Assembly: GCF_902459465.1 (NCBI RefSeq)
Contig: NC_047062.1
Span: 33,102,673-33,166,672, forward strand
Direction: 5' to 3'
Length of the DNA: 64,000 nucleotides
From: Asterias rubens
Taxonomy: Eukaryota; Echinodermata; Asteroidea; Forcipulatida; Asteriidae
Shown: positions 32,201-44,200 of the stretch, piece by piece
How positions within the stretch are numbered: position 1 is the stretch's first letter
Layout: the number at the start of each line of letters is the position of its first letter
Notes under the pieces: generated by a model
The model's input: the letters and a program-made list of their open reading frames with translations, nothing else
Database searches by the model: none
What the model was told of the DNA's origin: nothing
Translations under genes and position numbers: made by a program

Positions 32201-35200
32201 CAAATCAAACCATGACATTCTATGTTTAATTAACTGTAAGACAACGTAGTTATAGATGGTTAGGCAGAGGTTGCCCCTTAGCTGCGCTGGATAGACAATG
32301 TGACAAAAGTGGAGTGGTAGAAGTGGGCAAGAGCTGAGAAAAGTGGCGATTGAAAGAGGACAGGTGATGGCAGCGACTCCAGGAATGTGTCTTCATTAAA
32401 ATCTCAGGATGAGGCGGCCATGAACTCAAGTCTTTGCCGAATGATGGTGAAGACCTTGAGATTGCTGTCCGTTTCTTTATAGGTTATTGGAATACAAGGA
32501 AACGACTGAACGATTGTTTCCTTTCATTTGTTTATTCTGAGACTTCCAATATCAACAAGAATGCTAAAAGAAAGAAATACTACCAGCCAATAAAATGTAG
32601 ATGTTCTGCTGTGTGATAGAACCATTGAAAAACTATGTCATATGAGATTAAAAGCACATGGGTGGGATTTGCATTGGAAGTTTGAGCAGTGGGGTAAGTG
32701 GCTATTGATAAGCTGGTAGTTCTGCCACCTCATGTTTATCAAGGCGGGATGTGAACCACCCAGTTAACAACTCCTTTATTTTGAACTTTTATATTTATAA
32801 TGTTTTAAACATATCTCATGCAATTTATACAATTATGCACAGTATACTTACATTCCTTTAGTCAATTTCTCTAAGTCCAGTCCTTCATAGAGTTCTCCAG
32901 AGAATAGTGGTGTGAGGTTAAGTGCTGTTGAACTGCTGATTGAGTTAAACCGATTGAAGAAGAATGATTGATGTGAGAGAGAATCATGACCTGGGATCGA
33001 GTTCTCTGAAAAATGACAGAATTGGGTCAAAAATTAATCACACAATATATACCATTTTTAGTGCAAAACTGGATGTAGGCCTATTGAACTCACAGCCCCC
33101 AATATGGGAGGTGGTTAATTACTTAAGACAAAGATAAACTTTTGTACAAATAATCTGGCCAGAATGAATATAAGAGACTGCTAAGGAACCGTAAAATAAA
33201 AAAAGTTCTTATGACATTTTTCCCTCATGAGGGCACTGGCACTATAGTTCCACCTTAACTAGATAGTGTTTTGTTGTTGTGTTAAATATTCATGGTTTGT
33301 AATTAACCCATGCATATAAAACCCCACAATTGTCCAGGCCTGGTATTTCATCTTTGCGAGAACAGGACCGTTTTCATTTTGCATCCAGCTCTTCCATTGG
33401 AAAATCTATGGAAACCAGTTTTGAAGGGGCACCAAAGCCAAGACCAGGGGCAACAGGGGCCATGGTCTATGTGGCTTCTGCGTTTCCGGGGCATGATTGT
33501 CTCTTTTTGTTTACCTCTACCTTACCATCAAAATAACCATTGTAGAACCTCTTGAGTACTGCCATGGTTTTGGGAAGGCCACAGCTTCGATGAGCCTGTG
33601 CCCTTGATGTAGAATCCAAAGCAATAGTGAGAATAGAGAGTGGTTCCCAAACTGGCTCTCGGCTTTTGACCTCGAGGAGACGCTGTTCTTGTTCTTGATC
33701 GGTGGCAGGCTTTGATAAGAACTGGGTGTGGTAGTTGTGAAGGTTTCTTGACCTGATAGAGAGAGTACAAGTTTTTCAAGTCAATATTTATAGCATAACA
33801 GCACCTAGTCAAAATATTGATCATGTTAATAACAAACAATTTTTTATCGCTTCAAGTTATTTACAAAACTGTCATAGTAAAGCAGTCTTCTGAACAGCTG
33901 GCTTAATTATCTTCAATCCCTCCCCCCCCCCTATGCCAAGACCTTCTTCAAAACAATTTTCACTGTTGTCTTAATTACGTCCAAGTTATTTATATCAAAA
34001 AAACTGTCAAAGTCAAGCAGCCTAAGCTAACAACATTACCTATGCACACAGCATTCCCAACCCCCCCCCCCTCCCCCAACACTTAGACCATCTTCAAAAC
34101 AACTTTCAAAGTGACTTATTTGCACCCAGTCCAATCTTGTTATCTGTCAGCGCATTGCAACTGCTGTGGCAACTGTTGTGGAACGCATCTGAATATTCCC
34201 TAAAAATAAAGGCCTGTGAACTAGGTCGACCGGATCAACAATGCCACCATGATTCAACCATCAATCCAATATCGCTGTGATGGAGTATGGGAAGGATTCA
34301 TGGTCCATCCATGGTCATGAGACTCAGATATAATTGGGCTTTAACAAATTCCACCATGCAGTAAATCTATTAAAATATTTGATTTTTAAACTATTTAAAA
34401 AAATGAAGGAGATGATATTAGCATATGGAACAGTTGGAGAGACTAGTAGCTGAGCATAAATCATTATGCTTTATCATTACGAAATTGGGTTCACGTTTCT
34501 TCGTTGGATTGTCCGTCTAAACACTATGTGCCCAGACCTCTCCAATGGATAACATTCAAGAACAGACAAATGAAATATAATCAAATATATTTGTAAATGA
34601 TGAGAACATTTCACAAAGCACAAAATCTGCTTTAAAATGAATGTAACTAGTTCCTTAATCCAATCTTAGGTCCCAAGATGACAGGAATGGTATAACATAT
34701 GGTGTGTTACTCTTTCAACACATTCAACTTGCAACCGTAGCTACCAGCTGAACTCTTCAGGCACGGAAACCTTGCATGAATGACTTCATATAGAATAGAA
34801 GTTTCCTTGTGGTTGTGGCTTTCACCATGGCAGGAAGTAATGCTGATATTATGAACTATTTCCAACCGGTCTCAAAACTTCCTCTGTTAAAGGCAAGGCA
34901 TACCTTTTGTTTTTGGAACCATTTGATTGTAGATGTACACAATAAAATTAACATCTGAATATTTCATTTCGAAAAGTGGTTGCCTTTTTTACATGTCGCC
35001 GAAAATCTAGAGGAAAACCCCAGATAAGACAATCTGAGAAGCGCCAGGCGGTAGTGCTTCTCATTTAAATTTTGGAGGATAAAAACTCACCTTTTTACTT
35101 CACCACATTACTTCTAATTGAAATGTTTCTCAACAATGCTTTATACTATCAATTGCTGTTGTAGCCTTCTAATCAAGGGTTTTATTGCAATAGACACCTT

Positions 35201-38200
35201 GCATGTTATGTCAAACGCTGAAAAAAAGCGCCCAGACTGGGGTCAAAAAGTGCCTTCACTTGGGTCAAAGGTGGCAAATGATTGGACAATAGCTGTTTTT
35301 GTGCGTTAAAACGTGCATGTCACTTCAGTGTCCCTAGTGTTTTGCGTTATGCAAGGAGTCTTTTATTGTAAGAATTCTTTAACTTACTTTTTGTTTTTGC
35401 AAACAATATCAGCATATTCTGTTTCCATTGGGATCTCTGTAGGTCCTTCGTAGTATTTCCATACTGCGGGTCTTCTGTAGCTACCTCTAGTAATAGTGTA
35501 CTCTGACTCTAAGCGATCAATTTGGTTGACGCGGAAACGGCCCTTGCAGTTAACAGTGATATTCCTAAAACAAAAAAGAAAACATGAACCTGAAGACAAA
35601 TGATGCTCAACAAATTTATACAAATTAATTGCAATTATTTCAATTATCACTCAAAATATGGAACAAATTGTACCGGTCAAATTCAACTCACACCAGCCCT
35701 CATGTTTCCTAAAATGTTTCCTAACTTCGTTTGAAATGTCAGAGCTATTCAGATAATTAACAACAGCATGTTACACATGTGAAAGAGCTTTGGCCCTAAC
35801 TTATCCCTTATAACTGTGTACCTACACTGCAATTATGTTTGACCTTAAAATAAGTACATGCAGAGAGATTTGAGGAAAAAATGCACCAAGTGTGAGAGCG
35901 AAAACGAGGAGGAAAGCAGCTGGAATAACAGGATATATTTAATAAGGAACTTGGGTTTGCACAAGTTCAACACGCCAGGTACACTTTAGCTAGAAACTAT
36001 ACATAAATAAAAACCATTTAAAGGCACTGGACACCTTTGGTCATTGTCAAAGACCAGTATTCTCACTTGGTGTATCCAACATTGCATAAGTAACAAACCT
36101 GTGAAAGTTTGGGCTCAATTTGTCATTGAATTTGCAAGAGAATAATTTACTTGAAGGAGCGAACACCCTTGTTGCATTACTTCGTGTGCTTTCAAATGCA
36201 TAATAAAAGGCTTCAGCTGAGGTCTTTTATTATTTGAGTGAGAAATTACCTCCATCTCAAAAACTACATTACTTCAGATGGAGCAGTTTTTCACAATGTT
36301 TATACTTTTAACAACTCTCCATCGATAGCTAACAAGTACGTTTTGATGCTAAAAATTATTTTGAGTATAACCAATAGAGTCCAGTGCCTTTTAAGTGAAA
36401 GTGTAACTGCTTAAGATTTGAAAACAAAAATGTCCATGAATGCTTCCTACAAGTTTTAGTGACATTTCTTCCAGGTGCAAGAAATCTTTCATAATTTATT
36501 TTAGCGTTAGTTAGCTCTATTTCCCCAAAGAGCAACCCCCCCCCCTGAGATTCAAACCTGTCTGGTCTTGGACCCTAGTGTACAACAAGTCTCTATTTCT
36601 ATAATATGACTTGAAGGCTGTAATCACTCGTAAGAAACCTGAAATACCAAGATAATTTAGAGTCTCAGACCCTTAAAGGAAATGGCCAATGAGGAGGCAC
36701 TTCAAACCAGTGATTATCGCAAGAAACATTTCATCAATAAACTGCCTGTTAAAAGACTCTCCATATCCTGGGCTAAATGTCTTCAAGCCTGTCAGCACAA
36801 AAACTTGCTCAGCAAATGTATTGCTTAACAGAAACAAATTACAAGCCAAAATTTCATTAGTTTACATTTTTTTGACTGGTGCCCCACTCAATTTTGGCTT
36901 AGCAAAGAAATGTGTCAAGCAGTATTTTCTGCTAAACAGCTTTATGAAATTGGGCCCAGATGGCTCCGATTGATGAACATGTGACACATGACCTGGAAAA
37001 GAGTGCAAGTTACTTGCTAAACCAACTCAGCGATGTAATTTGTTTTGGTCTCACTGTAGTAAGTGTAGAACACCCATTGATAAAGTCTCTTGCTGTGAGT
37101 TGGAGTTATAAAAACTAAGTTTGATGTCTGGCTGTGTATGGCCATGCCGATTGAATAGACGCACCAGGCACACAGCTGGATTGAAATAAACAAGGACTAG
37201 GTACAAATGTGACATCGGCTTAGTCTTTCAATTTCATACATTAGGTGTCCATCTGTAGACAGATGTGTTTTGCACATTAGGGGCATCTCATGGGAACTGG
37301 GCTTGAAGCTAAAACCCTTGACACTTGAACTCAAGGTCTGAAAAACTTGGGGCGTTTTTAAAACAGTGTTTTTGTAAACATGGATTTAATTATGAAGTGT
37401 GGCTTAAAAACAAGCCCATGGGACCCTTGTGTTTATCTAACATTATGAACTGCACCCATAGGAAAGATGCTTAAGTTGGAGCATCAAGCCTTGTCACTTT
37501 TTATCATTATATCCTTGAGAATTTATGCACTTTTTTATCATTTTTGTTTTTAATAAAGACCGTTTACTTTAGCTCTGATAAAAACAATTGTGTTTAGGCA
37601 AGCGTGTTCAATGGTTTAGCTAATAATGGGTTTGTTTTTTGTGGCTAACTCCACAGGGCCGAATTTTGTAAAGCCTGTAAGCACAAAAAATGCTTAGCAC
37701 AAGCCTATGTTGCTTAGCAAAAAAAAGGTAACCAGCCAGAACACCATACAGTTATCTGCTTACTGTAGTTGTGATTTATGTTAGTTGCTTGTTTAGAGCC
37801 TTAGAGAAATGGAAGCAGTTTCCGAAACGGAAACAGAACACTTTTGAAACTTCAGAACCTTTGATCGGATGTCACCCCAAAACGTTCCCCTACTTCATTC
37901 CATTATGAGCAGCCTCTGGGTTCAATCCACTTCCTTAAGGTCTCTGAATGAGAACCCACTTTCAACATTTGGACAAAAGGCCCCCCCCCCCCCTACAGAG
38001 ACCAGAGACTGCCAATCACAATCATTCAAAGTGCATAAACCATTCACTGTAGTTTGTATTAGGGCCCTTGTGAACACACTTGAGTGTGTAGTGTAGGGGT
38101 GGTAGGGACGGCTCCTTTTAGGTTCACCAGACCTTACAACAGTATGTAAAGATTTCTATCACACCTTCAGTGCCTTGATGGATCCATAAAAACACCTCTA

Positions 38201-41200
38201 GCAGCAAAACAGCCACAAAGAAAAGGACTCAAAAGAGTGTCTACAAACTGGAAGGCTGGTTAAAGGGGACTGTCGTCACAATATTAGTAGGCCTGTATGG
38301 CCGTACATGGACAGGGCTCAAATTTTACTTTGGACCACAGGCCAGAGGCCAGTGTTTTTCAGTGTTGGGCCAGTTAGAAGACACGACAAGTCCAGTGGTC
38401 TTGTTTCAAGACACTGATGTTCAAATGTTGAGTTTGAGTCTCAGAAATATCTTTTAATCCTGCTGGTTATTACCCATAAAACAGAAGAGATCAATCTTCT
38501 CTTAGTGTTTGATACATCAGTTTAGATGCTACTCAATTGCATATTGATACAATCCCAGTCCAGTAATCGTTCTGAGCTTCAAGTCCGCAAAAGAGACTGT
38601 TATGTCTGCTGCCGCCAGCGTCTCAAAAGTCTCCTGTTGTACCTCCCCTTTAAAGGCAGTGGACACTATCGGTAATTAATCAAAATAATTATCAGCATAA
38701 AACCTTTCTTGATTCCGAGTAATGGGGAGAGGTTGATAGTATAAAACATAGAGAGAAACGACTCCCTCTGAAGTGACGTAGTTTTCGAGAAAGAAGTAAT
38801 TTTCCACGAATTTGATTTCAAGACCTCAAGTTTATAATATTAATATGACGTCTCGAAATCAAGCATCTGAAAGCACACAACTTCGTGTGACAAGGGTGTT
38901 TTTTTCTTTCATAGTTATCTCGCAACTCCGACGACCAGTCAAGCTCAAATTTTCACAGGTTTGTTATTTTATGCATATGGTGAGATACACGAAGTGAGAA
39001 GACTGATCTTTGACAATTACCAATAGTGTCCAGGGTCTTTAATGGAATGAAAATTACCTTGTTGAAGAGTTATACGTAGAGAATGAAGGAACCATATTAC
39101 ACTCCCATCCTATACCATCTCTACACATCGGACTAGGAGCCGTTAGATTAGGCAACTGACATACACTGTCACTGGGTGGTCCCATCTCATCGTAGAACAG
39201 AGAATGCGTCATATTCTTCAGCCTTGAAGCCCAGATGGATTCAACTGAAATAAAATGAAGAATGAAAATGATTAAACAGTAAACCAAATACAGAGCAAGA
39301 AATAAGCCTATTAATACTTTAATGAGTGTTTCTGAATAAAACTTTGGTCAGTTTAAACTTCACCAAAACTTTACCCCAGCCAAACTAACTTCACTTTAAT
39401 TTGATGAAAAAGAACATTACTTGACAGAGTGATTATGTTAAACCCAGAAATCCATACTTAGAAAAAAATCACACTAGGCCTATTAATTGACAATGGAGTC
39501 TGTTGGTTAATGTTATTGTAATGCCTAATTTAAGGTAGGGGTCCAAATTACTTGACAACATGAATGGTAAGTGCGGTAATCCACCCCTAGCTGTAGCAGT
39601 AGTCACAAATAACTTTCAATTTTAGTCGGTTCCTTTTTTTTTCCAAGTTAAACGAGAGAAAATTCACTAAAATTTCAACTGTATCACTAGAAGTCTTCAA
39701 TTTGTTGTGACTTGAGTCTTATTTTACCCTGATTGAAGAGAGATGGGTATTTCTTTAGTCCCAGATGCTATACATGTAAGCGGAAAAGCCCCGTCTCCGA
39801 AACTGTCTCAGTGAGTTTGAAAACATGTTGATTGTAAAATCTATCAGTCTATGCATGCATCAACCCCCTCCTGCCCCTTCCACTGAGCCAATCGTTCACC
39901 TTAAATGAGCTTCATATGACAGCAAGGAGACTGGGGGGGGGGGGTCTTCACTTGCACATTTTGTTCTATAGTCACCTTATTCATTGTACTTGAATAATGA
40001 GTGAATCATTCTTAAAAGCCACTGGGCACCTTTGGTAATATTGTCAAAGACCAGTATTCTCACTTGGTGTATCCCAACATATAAAATAACAAATCTGTGA
40101 AAAATTGAACCCAATAGGTCATAAAAGTTGCAACAGAGTAAAGAGAAAACTCTCTTGTCGCACAAATTTGTGTGCTTTCAGATACCTAATGATTAAGGCT
40201 TCAGGCCTGAAGTCTTTTATTGAATGAGAATTTACCTCTTTCTCAAAAACTTCATTACTTGAAAGGGAGCCGTTTCTCAAAATGTTTCATAGTACCAACA
40301 GCTCCCCTTTGCTTGTTACCAAGTCAGTTTCTATGCTAACAATTATTTAGAGTAATTACCAATAGTGTCCAGTGCCTTTAATCTAATAAATCATCTATAC
40401 ACAGGTTCAACAGGAATGAAATACAATGTCATTCCTGTGAGAGATACAATGTAATTCCTGTGAGAGATAGACTTCATGTCTAGCAGTAACACAATCATCA
40501 GGATATGATTGCCAGAGAAACACTCTAAGTCCACAGGATTTGATTAAAGGAACAAGGTTAACATGAATGCCAAGCTTAATTCATTACATACAAGTCACAA
40601 CTTAACAATCAAACAGCATTGTTTCCCTACAGTGAGTGTCAATAATAGACCATTATCACGCTGCCACCATCTTGGTCATGTTCCCTGTTTCCAAGAACAG
40701 TAATGAATGCTAACATTCATTGCGCATGGCACCAGACTATTATTTCGTCCCAGTCTCAGTTTGATTACATTGAATGGAATAGAGTAAAATCAAGATGACC
40801 ACACCGTGATAAAGGTCTGTTGTATAATTCAAGATCATGTTTGTTTATTTAGATGATCTTCACATCAAGGGAACTAAGCAAACTCCCACAAGGGGGTATA
40901 AACACCAAGCTGGCAACAGCCATTCTCTCTCATACAAGCATTGGTTTAACGTCTATGATTATGAATTGCACAAATCAAGAAATTGTGCTTCGTAACTAGA
41001 CGACAATATTTATTCTATGGTCAATGTGAAATCAGGGGTTAGCCACGGGATTCGTACCCACAACCTTGTGATTGCAAGTCCTGCAGTCTAACCACTTGAC
41101 CACGGTGACCACATTGACCGCCGTGACCATGCAATCTTGGGCATCTTATTTTGGCTTTGAATAATCCAGTTTGTACCCTAAAACAGATCTTTTGAAAAGT

Positions 41201-44200
41201 CTTAAGGTCGTAAAAGGTATTTGTGGAAACACCTGACTTTAATTGCTGAAAGTTCATTGAACTGAACGCTGCGATTATTTGGAGATGGAATTTAGATTGA
41301 AATGCTGTTAACAGCAGGGTATAATGAGGTTGAGTCACATGAGAGCAAGCGGCGACCAGGTTGTTAATATCAATCGTTGGATCGTGACAAAATATTATTT
41401 GGAATTAATATTAGAATCAGGCAAAACTGGACGGGAGCTTCATAAAACGTCTGCCAAAATGTTTCAATGCTTAAACATACCGAACTGTATGTGGATGAAC
41501 CAATTCATCTACTAAAATGCAACAACAATGGCTGAGCATAGAGCAAGGATCCCTAGCATGGCACTCACTGAAACATCAAAGAACCTGTCTCTCTAGCTTA
41601 TCACCTGGTCACCAAAACATGGAAGGTGGAAAAGGGGAAGACAAAAGCTCAGCTGTACACAGGGACATCGGGGTGCTTCCAACTAAACAAACCCCTTTGT
41701 GAGGGATACACAAGAATGGGCAAATCTCAACATGATTCCGACCTTTAGAGAGAGAAAGATTAGAGTCCAGTGTAAAGACACCTCCATTCTTGTCAGTTTC
41801 TGGGAGTAGGTCAAAAAATATTCAGGTTATAATTATGTCAAGTACAGTTCTTGAACTGACTTAGTGTTCCACAAACTACCCCCCCCCCCCAGTCCAACTC
41901 CTATCCCTCAATGATCTGTGAGTGATAAAGTGGTAATAGGCCTAAGATACTGCATAAAAAACCCAATAAGATTACATTTCCCATCTCCATGTCTGTTTCC
42001 TTCTTCTCATCCTGCTCTATTGGTTTTGTACTAAAGCAAACATCGAATCCTCTATGGTCTGAGATGGTCTGAGCGTCCAAGAGTACTTGGTTCATGGAGT
42101 CCTTGCTGGTCATCCAAAACAATGACAGAAGTTTGTTCTTGAGACGGTTTCTTTACCTACTTAATAGGCTTCTCTTGAAGGGCCTTGCTGTGATTTAATC
42201 TTCATAGACAGAATTAAGGTCTCTCATGAGTAGACCAAGGAAAGCTCATCAATCCTTGCCCAAGGTGTACCCCTAGGTAGGATTCATTCCCAAACCAACA
42301 ACAAGAACAAATCCAAACTCATAACGAGTTTCTTCTGCTCATTATCCTGTGGACATAACAAGCACTTAACACTCATTCAGGTCTTCATGGCGTAAGGTGC
42401 TATTCTTCAATTATACCACTTGATAGATTTTGGATTTAATCTTCCCGTAGGACTATTTAAACTAGGACTTTTGTTGGACACTTTTCTTGCATACCGGGCC
42501 ATTGATCTTTATGGTACCAAGGACTCTGTCCGACTTTATCCTATACTTTGGGTTACTCCTTTGTTGTTACCTTTTAGAATACAGACCAAGTCATGGTTTA
42601 CTGAAAGGGGCAACGATTGACTGCCCCAGCTTGGTCAGAGATACTGGTTGCGTTATGGAGATCCAAACAGTGAGAAAAGAACTGATTCCATCATTACAAT
42701 TATTGTATAGATAATGAGGGGAAGTGCTTTTTATTAGGCTTTTTTACTGGGGTGTTTTTTTTAGAGGGGTAGCATTTATAGGTAGGTTTATATCATACAA
42801 CAGGTGCCTTCTCAAAGAACTAAGTTTGTTTAGATGGAACAAAGTTGAATTTGTTTTCCAAAATGTAGTTAGGTATAAAATACAGAATTATAGAAAGTGA
42901 GAATGAAGGTAAAGTTTTGAGTCCTCTTCTGATTCAAAGTGTGTTTGATTTAACCATTCTTCTGTAACTCATGGTCAAATTTATTAAAACATTTGTCATT
43001 TAGGAAACTTGACCCAGCCCAAGACCATTCGTTACACAATGTCATTCCACAGTAAGTCTATATTAGGCTGGTAAACACTCAAGTATAAACCTTAACTGAA
43101 CTTGAACTTGATTTGTAAATATGAAAATAAACATTAGCTAGTGTCTAGTTCAAGTGCAGCATTGTAATTTAACGCAAGGGTCAACATCGCTCTATCTTGA
43201 GGAATAGACTAAACTTTTTGCTTCAGTTTTGCCAAAATTCATAATACTAATCAGGCAATTTCAGTCTTTCCTTTACACTAAAAAAATTGAAGTTAGAGGC
43301 CTAGCTAATGTTTAAAACTACACTAGAAACATTTAAGACTTTGAAGAGAGCCAGCCTTTATTTTGTGTTTGTAATGTAAACAAGTTCTCCATTAAACTAT
43401 TTTGTGTGATCATATCATCAATTTAATTTGAAGGTCATAGAAACACCACATAAAGTCCACCATAAAGGTTAAGATAAACAATTTAATGACTGACCTATAT
43501 GCAATTTGTAGCTTTAGGACTAAATAGGATTGTAGAATCTGTTAGTTTGTTAATAATTTATCATAAGCAAACCTAGGATATTACTCAAACTGGTAGCTGA
43601 TTCTTCGTTAAATTACTCCTTTTTTTTCCTGATTTGTTATCCCATAATTTACCCCCCCCCCAAAAAAAAAACACCTGCACACACCCCTCAAAGCAAAACA
43701 GAGACCAATATCATAAAACCTCAATTTATTATTGGGAGAAGGGAAATACTTCACAACATGAATGCCCATGACACAAACGAAAGCTTCACAAGAAATTACT
43801 TGTGGACTGGAAACTCAAACATCTGAATAAAAACAAGTTTTCTACATGACTTGGGTCCTTGATCCAACCCATATAATGTAATGTAATGCTCATGGTGTAG
43901 AAACCAGACACCTGAATATTGTTCAATGATTAAACATTCTAAACAGCAGTCTATACCTGTACATCCATTAAGGTGATGTTTACACTGACTTTTCATCCAT
44001 AACTGAGCAAACTAGAGCAATTATTACCACCTGAATTAACCCAGAGAATCAGAACGCACGAAAAGTGACATCTCTTTCAAAAAAACATTTGTATTTGTGT
44101 GATTGGCAATCAAGTAAATGTAGCCTCAAGATAAAAAACTACAACGTGAATAATGCTATTTAATCTTAGGCAATGCTAAAAAACTACTCTATTTGAATCA

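Noticed and set aside
41039..41338. 99-codon minus-strand frame
   Set aside because: Its C-terminal half is the tRNA-like head of a SINE.
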